Source of the DNA: Emticicia sp. BO119
GTDB lineage: Bacteria; Bacteroidota; Bacteroidia; Cytophagales; Spirosomataceae
Length of the DNA stretch: 64,000 bases
NCBI RefSeq assembly: GCF_013912375.1
Contig: NZ_JACETV010000003.1
Coordinates: forward strand, 124,001-188,000
Direction of reading: 5' to 3'
In this document: positions 14,418-23,656 of the stretch, piece by piece
Numbering within the stretch: position 1 is the first letter of the stretch
Layout of the letters: each line of letters opens with the position of its first letter
Notes under the pieces: generated by a model
What the model was told of the DNA's origin: nothing
What the model saw: the letters and a program-made list of their open reading frames with translations, nothing else
The model's database searches: none
Program-made: the position numbers and the translations under genes

Positions 14418-16637
14418 TCAGAATTGTTTAAGGTAACTTATTTTAGCAATCACATGGTTTTCTATCTGAGTTGGTTTATCTAACAGATTATCAAATTCTC
14501 TGTGGTTATACACCACATAAATGTAAGACAATGGTCGGTATTCCCACGATAAACGGATATTATAATTCTGTGAAAGATTCTCAGCGTTTTTCTGATAAAA
14601 ACCTATCAATTGTACACGTGGATTCAGGGCAAAACGTCCTTCGACACTGTATAAATCTACATATGATTCTCCGTTTGCCTCATGAGCCAGATTCCCTACA
14701 TTTCTGAAATGATTCCGGTTATATCTTGCTAATATAGATATATGTGGTACAGGTGCTATTTGCATTCGGATATCGTGTGAGTTCAATCGTCCGTTAAAAT
14801 AAGTTCCCCATTCAAATGAACTATTGAGGCTGATGACTGCCGAGGGGTTAGTGCTGGCATAAATCTGATGTCTTACATAGTTGTATTCACCATTATCAAT
14901 GTACACTCCTAATGGGACGAAAGGCTCAGTAAGGCGTTGGAAAGTGGGGTTAATGAGATATCCGAAATACCCTCCACGCTGGAAATTCAGCCAGATGGGA
15001 TTAATATTCAGTTGTCGCTCAACCAGTTTTCCGGTTGAGGCCTGATGATAAAACTCGGTCATGATGCCCGGTTCAAAGGCACGGATAAACTTCTTGAATG
15101 GAATCCATTTTCCTCTGTTAAAAAAGAATATGCCGGGTGTGGTTCCGACAACATCGCTTCTGGAAACGAAACCCATTTCAGGGTTAAAATCTTTGGTAAC
15201 AACAGACTGTGTCCACCAGAATTTAAACTGATTTGTAGAATAATAATACTGTGCAAAGCCTGAGAACCCTGATTTGCCGCTATTGGTAGAGGTTGAATAT
15301 ACTGCCATTGTATTGAGCGAATGAGACTCACTCAAACGGAAGAAACCATCAATCGTGCCCGTCATATTCGTACCATCCGGACGATTTTTTACAGTTACTA
15401 ACCCACCAATCCGGTTTTGTTTACCAAAGTTTTCAGAGTATCTGCCAACAAAGAAATTTGTACCCGGACTATCGCCAACTTCTCGCTGGCGCATCGCAAT
15501 TGCGCCGTAATTTCGTTTCAAAGAACGATATACAAACCTTGCACCTACATCAATCGGAATCGGATTACCACTATCATCCAAGCCTATTCTCCGGCTGAAA
15601 AAAGGTTGAACACGCATGGTTCCGCCTGAAAGGTCTTCATTTGGTCCTACGCCTACTCCAAAAAGAGAAGCATTCTCTAAAAAGAACTGTCGTCTCTCCG
15701 GAAAAAACACAGAAAAACGGGTAACGTTATTCACCTGGCGGTCGGCATCGGCCTGTGCAAAGTCAGTATTGGCTGTAATATCGAGAATGGCATTCGGGTT
15801 AATAGCCCATTTAATTTCTCCACCTAATTTGTAAGTGTTCGTATTCGGTTTATTATCATAATTTCTGTATCTGTCGAATGTAGTCAGAAAATACGGCTGG
15901 ATACGCACGTTGGTTGAAGGCGGAGGCGGTTGCAGATTGGTCAATACCCCTGCATAAGCCATACGGGTATTGGTAAATGAACGGGGGTACGGCGAAAAAG
16001 CTGTTTGCTCATTCGTCAATCGTCGGTTACGGAATACATTAAACCCCCAGTTCTGGGTAGGAGAATCTGTTTTCGGATACCTTAGTGTTTGCCAGGGCAC
16101 GGCCATTTCTGCTACCCAACCTGAATCGGTGCGTGTGGTTCGTACGCGCCATAGGCCATCCCAGTCAATATCATAATAAATATCATCAAACGACAGAAAG
16201 TCTCTTTGTACCCCATACGGATTGGTTACCAAAGCCATTGCATTGCGTTTATCGTTGAATCCATCAAAAGACAAAGCCACTAAATCATGTTGTCTGAAAC
16301 TGAAATCACGCTTGAAATCAGTGGCACGAATGGCTTTCTTACCCAGAGAATCTCCGGCAAAAATGGCAAAATAAAGATAATTTTTATTGTAGAGTACCCG
16401 CACCTCTGTTTTATGGCTGGGTTGTTTTCCCTGATATGGTTCAATCTGAATGAAATTCGATACCGGTTTGGCCAGTTTCCATTCTGCGTCGTTCATCACA
16501 CCATCAATCCGAAGGTTAGTAGTAATTGGTGTGGCTTCAATCTTTTTTTTAACCGAGTCAGGTTTAAAAATTTCGGCGTCCTGAGCAAAAGAAAATGAAG
16601 TAATAAAAAATAAAAAATTAGGTAGTTTTTTAATCAT
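14418..16637 (-). CDS. DUF5916-domain outer-membrane-associated protein with CBM9-like N-terminus
   Basis: A 739-residue exported protein (signal peptide about 1-18, ending SFAQ). Residues about 35-230 resemble a family 9 carbohydrate-binding fold: RIDGVMNDAEW, VRVLYNKNYLYFAIFAGDS, DLVALSFDGFNDKRNA and WVAEMAVPWQTLRYP. From about 240 to the end is the DUF5916 region, rich in alternating aromatic and polar residues (for example RQFFLENASLFG, NIRLSWEYRPLSYIYVVYNH), suggesting a beta-barrel like that of outer-membrane proteins. Members are common in Bacteroidota, but no function is established to my knowledge. It leads a two-gene unit with the lipoprotein at 13723. The ATG at 16637 directly precedes the signal. 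Confidence 0.85.
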   Translation of the reverse strand: MIKKLPNFLFFITSFSFAQDAEIFKPDSVKKKIEATPITTNLRIDGVMNDAEWKLAKPVSNFIQIEPYQGKQPSHKTEVRVLYNKNYLYFAIFAGDSLGKKAIRATDFKRDFSFRQHDLVALSFDGFNDKRNAMALVTNPYGVQRDFLSFDDIYYDIDWDGLWRVRTTRTDSGWVAEMAVPWQTLRYPKTDSPTQNWGFNVFRNRRLTNEQTAFSPYPRSFTNTRMAYAGVLTNLQPPPPSTNVRIQPYFLTTFDRYRNYDNKPNTNTYKLGGEIKWAINPNAILDITANTDFAQADADRQVNNVTRFSVFFPERRQFFLENASLFGVGVGPNEDLSGGTMRVQPFFSRRIGLDDSGNPIPIDVGARFVYRSLKRNYGAIAMRQREVGDSPGTNFFVGRYSENFGKQNRIGGLVTVKNRPDGTNMTGTIDGFFRLSESHSLNTMAVYSTSTNSGKSGFSGFAQYYYSTNQFKFWWTQSVVTKDFNPEMGFVSRSDVVGTTPGIFFFNRGKWIPFKKFIRAFEPGIMTEFYHQASTGKLVERQLNINPIWLNFQRGGYFGYLINPTFQRLTEPFVPLGVYIDNGEYNYVRHQIYASTNPSAVISLNSSFEWGTYFNGRLNSHDIRMQIAPVPHISILARYNRNHFRNVGNLAHEANGESYVDLYSVEGRFALNPRVQLIGFYQKNAENLSQNYNIRLSWEYRPLSYIYVVYNHREFDNLLDKPTQIENHVIAKISYLKQF

Positions 16638-16934
16638 ACAATAAATAGCTTTTCACTACTGCAAAAGTAATGAAAAGTAGGATTTTATGCTATTTGTTGA
16701 CAAAAATTGAGAAATAAATCTATGCAATAGACTTCCAAAAAAACAATACAGGAATATTTGGTAAACGATGCGGTGGTGAGGTATGGGTGGATAATTATAC
16801 CATATTTTTGCTAAATTATATTGGTAATTCAGTTAGTGCAATAAATTAAAAAATCAGAGTGGAGCAGATACAATACTTCTCATTATGCTTAGTTTTGTTG
16901 TTCAATTTATTAAACTTCGTAACTCTACAATACT

Positions 16935-17807
16935 ATGATGAAAAACTTACGATTATTTCTTTTTTCAGCTTTATGCTTTTATTGTGTTTATGCAAAAGCC
17001 GCTGCAGTTGACAGCCTTGATGTGCCAAGTGCTGTGATGAATAAAACCTATAAAGCGGCTGTAGTTTTACCGTCTTCTTACACCAACAATAAAACTGCGT
17101 ATCCGGTATTGTACTTATTGCATGGCGGTTCGGGGCATTTTAATGACTGGCTGAACAAAACGCCTGATAAAATGCTGGTAAGGAATTTAGCCGACCAGTT
17201 TAATATTATTATTGTCATGCCGGAAGGTGAAACTTTTGGGTGGTATCTCGACAGCCCCACAGACCCAAACAACAAGTTTGAAACGTATATAACAAAAGAA
17301 GTAATTCAGAAAATAGATGATACTTACCGCACAGTTAAAAGCAATAAAGGCAGGGTCATTACCGGACTTTCGATGGGTGGTCATGGGGCAATGTATCTTT
17401 CAAGCCGACATCCTGATTTGTTTTGTGCCGCAGGTGCAATGGATATGAACTATACGAAATTCAGAGTTAATGAGGATTTTACCAAATCGCTCAAAGACCG
17501 TTTCCAGAAACTATTGGGTACTGCTGATACCTCAAATGATGTATATGTCAAAAACTCAATCATCAATATGGTTGATGCCATTAAAAAGAATGGTATGCCT
17601 GTGATTATTGATTGTGGAGTAGATGATTTTCTGATTGAAGCCAATCGGGAGCTGCATCATAGATTGGTCTATAACAATGTTCCGCACGATTACACCGAAC
17701 GACCAGGTGCTCATACATGGGAGTACTGGCAGAATTCATTGCCTTATCACCTGTTATTTTTTAACAAGGTTTTGAAGGGGAATGGGGTTTTGGTGGAAGA
17801 GAAATGA
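16935..17807 (+). CDS. Secreted alpha/beta-hydrolase esterase (esterase D / feruloyl-esterase-like)
   Basis: A 290-residue protein with a signal peptide ending near KAAA and a complete alpha/beta-hydrolase domain. The oxyanion region is LYLLHGGSGHFNDW, the nucleophile elbow is GLSMGG (Ser146), the acid is probably in GVDDFLIEAN, and the catalytic His is in PGAHTWEYW. This order and the late HTWEYW motif fit the tributyrin esterase/feruloyl esterase group, which hydrolyses short acyl or cinnamoyl esters on sugars or polysaccharides. The true substrate is unknown. ATGs at 16935 and 16938 are adjacent; the first is used. It is divergent from the DUF5916 gene across a 297-bp region and is followed by a cluster of hairpins. 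Confidence 0.87.
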   Translation: MMKNLRLFLFSALCFYCVYAKAAAVDSLDVPSAVMNKTYKAAVVLPSSYTNNKTAYPVLYLLHGGSGHFNDWLNKTPDKMLVRNLADQFNIIIVMPEGETFGWYLDSPTDPNNKFETYITKEVIQKIDDTYRTVKSNKGRVITGLSMGGHGAMYLSSRHPDLFCAAGAMDMNYTKFRVNEDFTKSLKDRFQKLLGTADTSNDVYVKNSIINMVDAIKKNGMPVIIDCGVDDFLIEANRELHHRLVYNNVPHDYTERPGAHTWEYWQNSLPYHLLFFNKVLKGNGVLVEEK

Positions 17808-17822
17808 GGATAGAACCATATC

Positions 17823-17976
17823 GGGCGAATCAGCGAATAAAATTCGCCCTCTAAATCAACAAAGGGTTTTGCCACATCGCCAGACTTAAGTCCGGCTTAC
17901 ATAAATAAAGCCCTTTGTTGTTTTAGACCCCCGATTCATTTGGGGAGACGGGCCGTCCTAAGGGATGGCCCTTTTT
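17823..17976 (+). terminator. Cluster of five hairpins including a rho-independent terminator
   Basis: Between the esterase stop and the panD promoter lie: GGGCGAAT/ATTCGCCC (17823-17849); a wide pair CAACAAAGGG/CCCTTTGTTG (17857-17920) enclosing the GACTTAAGTC stem (17879-17896); CCCC/GGGG (17929-17945); and a 10-bp stem with two G-T pairs, 17950-17971, followed by TTTTT. The last is a textbook terminator for the plus strand. The earlier hairpins are more than one terminator needs. Confidence 0.65.
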
Positions 17977-18039
17977 CAAGATAAAAGGCAATATAAGAAG
18001 CCAAAAAAACGAAAAGGAATTTTATTCGACACCCAAACG

Positions 18040-18068
18040 TTTGTTTACTAAGCAATTTTATAATTTTG
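18040..18068 (+). promoter_or_regulatory. panD promoter (Bacteroidota type)
   Basis: TTTG at 18040-18043 and TAATTTTG at 18061-18068 are separated by 17 bp, matching the Bacteroidota -33/-7 consensus. The predicted transcription start near 18074 would exclude a TTG start at 18066 and supports the ATG at 18096. Confidence 0.6.
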
Positions 18069-18095
18069 CAACTACTATCAAAAAAGGGAGATATT

Positions 18096-18446
18096 ATGCT
18101 TATCAATATTTTTAAGTCGAAAATCCATCGAGTGAAAGTTACACAGGCAGAGTTGAATTATGTAGGAAGTATTACGATTGACGAAGATTTGCTCGAAGCC
18201 GCAGGTATTATGGAAAACGAAAGAGTACAGGTAGTAAATAATAATAATGGTGAGCGACTCGAAACATACGCTATCAAAGGCAAGCGAGGTTCGGGAATCA
18301 TCTGCCTGAATGGTGCAGCAGCCCGCAAAGCAGAAGTTGGTGATATTGTGATAATTATTTCCTATGCATGGATGACCCAGGAAGAAGCCAAAACGCATAA
18401 ACCCCTTGTCGTGTTTCCTGATGAGAATAACCGTGTTGTAAAATGA
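18096..18446 (+). CDS. panD: Aspartate 1-decarboxylase (pyruvoyl enzyme)
   Basis: PanD makes beta-alanine from L-aspartate for pantothenate and coenzyme A. The 116-residue length from the ATG at 18096 is the usual one for the proenzyme. The self-cleavage site G24-S25 in YVGSITID, which yields the pyruvoyl group on Ser25, is present. So are the initial [19 protein letters not shown], with Lys9 and Arg12-type active-site residues, and [19 protein letters not shown] near the end. AAGGGA lies before the ATG as a possible ribosome site. The stop overlaps the next gene's start (ATGA), so the two are translationally coupled, although no metabolic link between them is obvious. Confidence 0.95.
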   Translation: MLINIFKSKIHRVKVTQAELNYVGSITIDEDLLEAAGIMENERVQVVNNNNGERLETYAIKGKRGSGIICLNGAAARKAEVGDIVIIISYAWMTQEEAKTHKPLVVFPDENNRVVK

Positions 18447-19459
18447 TAAAAAAAATTTTGCAATACCTTATTTCTCTGGCTATAGCCGGAGGTTTATTAT
18501 GGTTTGTTTTTAAAGACATAGACCTAAACGCCCTCTGGGAAAAAATAAAACAGGCAGATTATAAATGGGTAGCATTATCCGGGGTTCTGGCTTTAGTAGC
18601 TCATTGGAGCCGGGCATATCGCTGGGCATTAATGTTACAGCCTCTGGGTTATAACCCTTCTGTATTCAGAACTACCTTAGCTGTATTGGTTGGTTATCTG
18701 GCCAATCTGGTTTTTCCGAGAGCAGGTGAATTTGCCCGATGTGGCACACTCAAAAATCTGGAGGATATTCCTTTCGAAAAATCGTTCGGTGCGGTGGTTG
18801 CTGAAAGAATAGCAGATGTACTGGTGCTTTTGATTCTGATTCTACTGAATTTATTATTAGAGTTTGACCGGCTGAGTACATTCTTTTTCAACTTCTTTGG
18901 TGATAAATTCAAGAACCCCATTCTGTTATTAGGTTTAGGAGCAGGATTTATCATTTTAGCCTTTATGGCTTATATGACTTTCAAACGCCAAAAAGATAAA
19001 ATCTCACAATTGCCGCTTTATCAGAAAGTTGCCAATGTTATTAAGGGATTAGCCGATGGATTTTTAAGTGTGCGCAATCTTAAAAACCCGATGGTATTTG
19101 TGTTACATACGGTGTTCATCTGGGTAATTTATTATATAACCACTTATGTACTATGCTTTGCTTTGCCTGAAACTGCCAATCTTTCACCTTTAGCAGCTCT
19201 GACTATTTTTGTGATGGGTTCTATCGGAATGGCAGCTCCAACGCAGGGGGGTATCGGCAGTTATCATTTTCTGGTAGGTAGTATTGTAGTGCTTTATGGA
19301 TTATCAGAGCAGGACGGCATCACTTTAGCTACTTTCCTACACGCTATGCAAGGGTTGATTTTTGTGGTCTTATTTGGTATTATATCTTTTTTATTGACCC
19401 TTGTTTTGCCGAAGAAAAAATTTGGAAAGGCTGAAAAAGAAATATCGCCGGGAGCCTGA
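18443..19459 (+). CDS. Flippase-like integral membrane protein (UPF0104 / LPG synthase transmembrane family)
   Basis: A 338-residue polytopic membrane protein with about eight hydrophobic helices. The motifs [17 protein letters not shown] near residue 50, [16 protein letters not shown] near 85-100, and [20 protein letters not shown] near 270 are those of the lysylphosphatidylglycerol-synthase transmembrane / YbhN-like family. Here the soluble synthase domain is absent, so a lipid flippase or lipid-binding role is the usual inference. It starts with ATG overlapping the panD stop by 4 bp. A weak hairpin (GAAAGAT/ATCTTTC, 19467-19494) follows the gene. Confidence 0.85.
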   Translation: MIKKILQYLISLAIAGGLLWFVFKDIDLNALWEKIKQADYKWVALSGVLALVAHWSRAYRWALMLQPLGYNPSVFRTTLAVLVGYLANLVFPRAGEFARCGTLKNLEDIPFEKSFGAVVAERIADVLVLLILILLNLLLEFDRLSTFFFNFFGDKFKNPILLLGLGAGFIILAFMAYMTFKRQKDKISQLPLYQKVANVIKGLADGFLSVRNLKNPMVFVLHTVFIWVIYYITTYVLCFALPETANLSPLAALTIFVMGSIGMAAPTQGGIGSYHFLVGSIVVLYGLSEQDGITLATFLHAMQGLIFVVLFGIISFLLTLVLPKKKFGKAEKEISPGA

Positions 19460-19534
19460 GTTGAAAGAAAGATCATTCATTGGTAAAATCTTTCATGGGG
19501 CAATGATATAAAAGTACACATCATAATCTGGAAA

Positions 19535-20014
19535 ATGACCGAATCAAAAATACAAACTAAAGAGCAAGCCACCCAACAAGTAAAACAATGGCAATCTGAA
19601 GGGAAGAAAATCGTTTTTACTAATGGATGCTTTGATATTGTGCATTTAGGGCATATTGATTATTTAGAGAAAGCCCGTAACTTAGGCGATAAGCTGGTAT
19701 TGGGTTTAAATACAGACGCCTCGGTATCAAGACTGAAAGGCCCAAGTCGCCCGGTTGTCAATGAGTATGCAAGAGCAAGGATGATGTCGGCATTTGAGTT
19801 TGTAGATACTGTCATTTTGTTCGATGAACCCACACCCAAAGAACTGATTGAGACACTTTGTCCGAATATTTTAGTGAAAGGTGACGATTATAGTATAGCG
19901 AACATTGTTGGAGCAGATTTTGTTATAGCTAATGGAGGAGAGGTAAAAACGGTTGCTTTAGTGAACGGATACTCAACCACTTCAATTATTAAAAAAATAA
20001 AGGATTTAGACTGA
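19535..20014 (+). CDS. rfaE2: D-glycero-beta-D-manno-heptose 1-phosphate adenylyltransferase
   Basis: A 159-residue nucleotidyltransferase-fold enzyme corresponding to the C-terminal half of E. coli HldE. It transfers AMP from ATP to heptose 1-phosphate to make ADP-heptose for the lipopolysaccharide inner core. The ATP-binding motif HxGH is in [17 protein letters not shown]. Further family marks are [31 protein letters not shown] and VKGDDY, with the terminal [11 protein letters not shown] in the place of the ISST-like motif. The kinase half is not here and must be encoded elsewhere. It fits the lipid A genes further along the window. A 79-bp gap separates it from the metallopeptidase gene. 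Confidence 0.92.
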   Translation: MTESKIQTKEQATQQVKQWQSEGKKIVFTNGCFDIVHLGHIDYLEKARNLGDKLVLGLNTDASVSRLKGPSRPVVNEYARARMMSAFEFVDTVILFDEPTPKELIETLCPNILVKGDDYSIANIVGADFVIANGGEVKTVALVNGYSTTSIIKKIKDLD

Positions 20015-20093
20015 TACTTTTTAGAGTAGGCTTAAACCTTCCTGAATAAAATCCGTCAGACTATTATCACAATTAAAATGAAAAAGTAAAGCT

Positions 20094-20792
20094 ATGATTT
20101 TTGTAATAAGTATCGTTTTTATGTTGCTTGGTCTTGCAGTTTCTTCAAGACTGAAAAGGAAATTTGCCGAGTATTCGCAGGTAGGTTTGTCTAATGGCAT
20201 GACCGGTGCAGAAATAGCCCGTAAGATGCTAAATGACAACGGAATATACGATGTCAGAATTACACAGGTAGAGGGGCAATTAACAGACCACTATGACCCT
20301 ATCAGTAAGACAGTTAACCTTAGCTACGATGTCTATAATGGTAACAGTGCAGCTTCGGCTGCTGTAGCTGCGCATGAGTGCGGACACGCGGTACAACATG
20401 CTGTAGCTTATGCTCCGTTGAAGATGCGTTCAGCCTTGGTGCCCATCGTAAATGTCGCTACTAATGCCATGAATTTCTTTTATATGTTCGGGTTTATGTT
20501 TATGGCTTATATTTTCTCGAAAAATACACCTATGGCTCAGACAGTGCTTTTAGCCCTGATAGTTGCCAATGCTATTATCGCAGCTTTCTCGTTAATAACC
20601 TTGCCTGTAGAATATGATGCAAGCAACCGTGCTCTGGCTTGGATGGAAAACAGAGGTGTTGTAAACAGCCGTGAACACGGAATGGCCAAAGATGCTTTGA
20701 AATGGGCTGCTCTTACCTATGTAGTAGCCGCCGCTGGTGCAGTGGCCAACCTGTTATATTACCTAAGTATGTTTCTTGGCAGAAGAGACTAA
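20094..20792 (+). CDS. Membrane zinc metallopeptidase (YugP-like)
   Basis: A 232-residue membrane protein of the neutral zinc metallopeptidase family typified by Bacillus YugP. The zinc and catalytic motif is H94-E-C-G-H98 (AHECGHAVQHA). EYDASNRALAWMENRGV near 190-205 probably holds the third ligand. Hydrophobic segments lie at the N-terminus (about 1-18), around 120-150, near 155-180 and at the C-terminus (about 205-228). Its substrate is unknown; quality control of membrane proteins is a reasonable guess. The ATG at 20094 directly begins the first helix. A hairpin terminator follows. Confidence 0.87.
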   Translation: MIFVISIVFMLLGLAVSSRLKRKFAEYSQVGLSNGMTGAEIARKMLNDNGIYDVRITQVEGQLTDHYDPISKTVNLSYDVYNGNSAASAAVAAHECGHAVQHAVAYAPLKMRSALVPIVNVATNAMNFFYMFGFMFMAYIFSKNTPMAQTVLLALIVANAIIAAFSLITLPVEYDASNRALAWMENRGVVNSREHGMAKDALKWAALTYVVAAAGAVANLLYYLSMFLGRRD

Positions 20793-20817
20793 ACAATAAC
20801 AAAAAAATCAAGGGAAA

Positions 20818-20868
20818 CCATCAATCAGACGAGCTTATTAATTACTTTTGTCTGATTGATGGCTTTTC
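20818..20868 (+). terminator. Terminator of the metallopeptidase gene
   Basis: Perfect 13-bp arms CCATCAATCAGAC (20818-20830) and its complement (20850-20862), with a 19-nt loop, followed by CTTTTCTGTTTTTT. The loop contains a possible -7 box for the next gene. Confidence 0.7.
20843..20850 (+). promoter_or_regulatory. Possible -7 element for the alcohol dehydrogenase gene
   Basis: TACTTTTG is an exact TAnnTTTG match 51 bp before the GTG start. It lies inside the loop of the preceding terminator hairpin. No -33 TTTG is visible, so this is weak evidence. Confidence 0.3.
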
Positions 20869-20901
20869 TGTTTTTTATTCATTTTACTATTCTTTACTAT
20901 T

Positions 20902-22038
20902 GTGATTTCGACCTACAACTTCCCTACTAAAATACGCTTTGGCGCAGGTGCTGTTGATGAATTAGCAGATTATCTGAAAGATAATAATCTGTCAAAACCG
21001 CTGATTGTAACAGACCCTGTAGTGGCAGAATTACCTTTTTTGAAGCGAATTGCAGAAAACTTACGTCTTAAGGGTATCAGTCCTGAAATTTTCTCTGACA
21101 TCCACAAAAACCCGGTGAAGTCTGATGTGTATAAAGGTGATGAAGCTTATCATGCTACTGATCGCGACAGTATTATAGGTATCGGAGGCGGTGCAGCAAT
21201 GGACGTAGCCAGGGCAATTGTATTACGCATCAATCATAGAGAAGATTTATTCAAATATGATGACCTGATAGGCGGAGATATTTATGTAACCCATGATGTA
21301 CCGCATTTTATTACCATTCCAACTACTTCGGGTACGGGTAGCGAGGTAGGAAGAAGTGCCATTATTGCCGACGACGAGACACACCAGAAAAAGATTCTTT
21401 TTTCGCCTAAATTACTGGCAAAAATTGTTTTCGCAGACCCTATTCTGACAATGGATTTACCTCCGTTTGTAACAGCAGCCACCGGAATGGACGCCCTGAC
21501 GCACAACATGGAGGCTTTCGTAGCTAAAATGTATCATCCGATTTGTGAAGGTATTGCACTGGAAGGAATTTCATTAATCCACAATTCATTAGAAAAGGCT
21601 GTTCATAATCCAGATGTTGATTCGCGCAGCAAGATGCTATTAGGCTCAATGATGGGTGCAATTGCCTTTCAGAAAGGCTTAGGTGTGGTACACTCATTGG
21701 CCCACCCGCTTTCATCATTGCTTGATACACATCATGGTCTGGCCAATGCCGTGAATATTCCGTATGGCATGCAATTCAATATTGCAGGTTCTGAAGACAA
21801 GTTCCGTAGAATAGCCCGCACATTAGACCTGAAAGAAGAAACAGGGCAGGCAGTCGTAACCTATCTTTTTAACCTCAACAGCCATATTAATATTCCACAT
21901 CGCTTAAGAGACATCGGTGTGAGAGAAGAACATATAGAAACCCTGGCAGACTTAGCTATTGCTGACTTTGCCCACCCCAATAATCCGAAACCTGTGAGCA
22001 GGGAAGATTTCAAAGCGCTTTATCTTGAAGCGTTGTAA
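20902..22038 (+). CDS. Iron-containing alcohol dehydrogenase
   Basis: A 378-residue group III (iron-type) alcohol dehydrogenase. The nucleotide-binding segment GIGGGAAMDVARAI is near residue 97, and GTGSEVGRSAIIADD follows near 147. Metal-ligand histidines lie in the block GVVHSLAHPLSSLLDTHHGLANA, with the earlier Asp in DALTHNMEAFV. Such enzymes oxidise or reduce primary alcohols, diols or aldehydes with NAD(P); the actual substrate is unknown. The start is GTG at 20902: the frame is closed by a stop at 20857 and no ATG lies between. The gene sits alone. Confidence 0.9.
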   Translation: MISTYNFPTKIRFGAGAVDELADYLKDNNLSKPLIVTDPVVAELPFLKRIAENLRLKGISPEIFSDIHKNPVKSDVYKGDEAYHATDRDSIIGIGGGAAMDVARAIVLRINHREDLFKYDDLIGGDIYVTHDVPHFITIPTTSGTGSEVGRSAIIADDETHQKKILFSPKLLAKIVFADPILTMDLPPFVTAATGMDALTHNMEAFVAKMYHPICEGIALEGISLIHNSLEKAVHNPDVDSRSKMLLGSMMGAIAFQKGLGVVHSLAHPLSSLLDTHHGLANAVNIPYGMQFNIAGSEDKFRRIARTLDLKEETGQAVVTYLFNLNSHINIPHRLRDIGVREEHIETLADLAIADFAHPNNPKPVSREDFKALYLEAL

Positions 22039-22175
22039 AACGAATGAGTAAAGACATCATAGGTTAAAACGGAATAATAAAGTAAAATTTCTTATAATAT
22101 TGAAAAATAGTATAAGAAAAGTACAGTTTTTAATGTTATTTTTGTTTAGATATTTATTCGTATTCGTTACAACCT

Positions 22176-22937
22176 ATGAAAACGTTCGTACTTCTATCCG
22201 CTTTAGTGGCATTGCCACTATGCATTATAGGGCAGGAGCTCTATAATCCATCAAAAGACTACAAATATTTTATCAGAGAAGCAAAAATTGCTGATAACAA
22301 TGAAACAAAAATTGTTATTAACAACAGAGGTGATACTACGCTTGTTGCACATTACAAGACACAGAATTCAATGAATAACACCGTGCAGGAATTTACCAAG
22401 GTGTTTAAGGGCACGCCCTTTTTCAAAAACGGGTGGTATAAAGGAACTATGAGCTCAGAAGGGGCGAAAGAAGTCCCTTTTCTGATGGCATACAATATCG
22501 AAAAAAGCGTAGTGTATGTGGTAGAAAATGCTGAAACAGATGCAGTGGTAGTAAGGCCGGAAGAATTTACGATTGAAGGCCATACGTTCAGAAAATATGA
22601 GAATATTTTTCTTGAGACTCTCCATATGCGACGTGAAAACATTCTGCTTAAGGGATATAACTGCGTTTTAAGCACCCGACAGGTTGATAAAACCGGATAT
22701 GAGGCCCAAGGTGGAGAATTTGCCTATGATGGTGAGTTCACAAAATACCAGAAATATTTTACTATTCAGGAAGATATGCTACGTGTTGTGCCATTGGGCA
22801 AAAAAGCCCTTCAGATTTTTCCGAAGGGAAAGCGCCCTCTGTTAGAACAGTTTGTCAGAACCAAAAATATCAACCTGAAAACTGAAAATGGATTGATTGA
22901 GGTTTTTAAATACTACGATTCGCTTATTGCCTTGTAA
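22176..22937 (+). CDS. Secreted protein of unknown function
   Basis: A 253-residue protein with a signal peptide (about residues 1-19, ending IIGQ). I do not recognise the family. The mature protein is mixed beta with many charged residues. Landmarks are VQEFTKVFKGTPFFKNGWYKG near 70-88, a segment EVPFLMAYNIEKSVVYVVENA, and a C-terminal part FPKGKRPLLEQFVRTKNINLKTENGLIEVFKYYDSL. The last part, in which a short motif precedes 'INLKTE(D/N)', resembles the end of several Bacteroidota proteins of unknown role that carry a copper- or cell-surface-associated beta domain, but this is only an impression. The gene stands alone and is followed by a clear terminator. Confidence 0.7.
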   Translation: MKTFVLLSALVALPLCIIGQELYNPSKDYKYFIREAKIADNNETKIVINNRGDTTLVAHYKTQNSMNNTVQEFTKVFKGTPFFKNGWYKGTMSSEGAKEVPFLMAYNIEKSVVYVVENAETDAVVVRPEEFTIEGHTFRKYENIFLETLHMRRENILLKGYNCVLSTRQVDKTGYEAQGGEFAYDGEFTKYQKYFTIQEDMLRVVPLGKKALQIFPKGKRPLLEQFVRTKNINLKTENGLIEVFKYYDSLIAL

Positions 22938-22952
22938 GGTTTAACAAAGCAC

Positions 22953-22996
22953 CGGACGCCATGAGATGGCAGTTAATGGCGTCCGTATTATTCTTT
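22953..22996 (+). terminator. Rho-independent terminator
   Basis: Perfect 10-bp arms CGGACGCCAT (22953-22962) and ATGGCGTCCG (22976-22985), then TATTATTCTTTTT. It lies 15 bp after the stop at 22937. Confidence 0.75.
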
Positions 22997-23151
22997 TTGC
23001 CAATCTCCCCTCAAGAGGGTATTGTTCACCGTAATTCTATGTATTAATTTTCCGCCATAGTCGGTGATACTTTTTTTTAGATACCCATAATTGGAGTATA
23101 GCCCCATTTTGTACTACCTTTTATTTCATTAACTCAAAATTTCTAAATCAA

Positions 23152-23622
23152 ATGAACAAAATTCTGACACTTCTTATCGGGGCATTATTCATTTTGACAT
23201 CCTGCAGAACCAGCCTTCAAAAGAACCAAACCCAAACAGATATGACAAACGAGACAGATACACAAGCCAAAACTACACTTGCCACAGTAGAAAAATTCAA
23301 TGAAGCCTTCAATCGTCACGATGTTGAGGCAGTAATGAATGCCATGACAGACGATTGTATTTTTGAGAACACAGCACCTTCGCCAGATGGCACACGTATT
23401 GTGGGTGCAGAGGCCGTCAGGGCATACTGGACAAAATTCTTTACTAACAATCCTGATGCCCTTTTTGAAGCTGAAGAAGTGTTTGCTACTGGCGACCGTT
23501 GTGTTGTCAGGTGGATCTACCGCAAGACAAAAGACGGGAAACCCTGGCATTTGAGAGGGGTAGATATTTTCAAAGTCAGAAATGGAAAGGTAGCCGAAAA
23601 ACTGGCTTATGTGAAAGGCTGA
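23152..23622 (+). CDS. SnoaL/NTF2-like lipoprotein
   Basis: A 156-residue lipoprotein (signal with lipobox LTSC, Cys17) carrying an NTF2-like cone domain. ATVEKFNEAFNRHDVEAVMN, DDCIFENTAPSPDGTRIVGA and RWIYRKTKDGKPWHLRGVDIF are typical of SnoaL-like proteins. These bind or isomerise small hydrophobic or polyketide molecules, or simply serve as protein modules. No partner gene indicates the ligand. A second secreted NTF2-like protein lies at 27624-28052, but the two look only distantly related. Confidence 0.85.
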   Translation: MNKILTLLIGALFILTSCRTSLQKNQTQTDMTNETDTQAKTTLATVEKFNEAFNRHDVEAVMNAMTDDCIFENTAPSPDGTRIVGAEAVRAYWTKFFTNNPDALFEAEEVFATGDRCVVRWIYRKTKDGKPWHLRGVDIFKVRNGKVAEKLAYVKG

Positions 23623-23656
23623 TAAAACTCCTGAATTTGCGATCGGGTACTGCCTT

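Noticed and set aside
18066-18095. TTG start extending panD by ten codons
   Set aside because: It lies within the -7 promoter element, and PanD is normally about 116 residues from the ATG at 18096.
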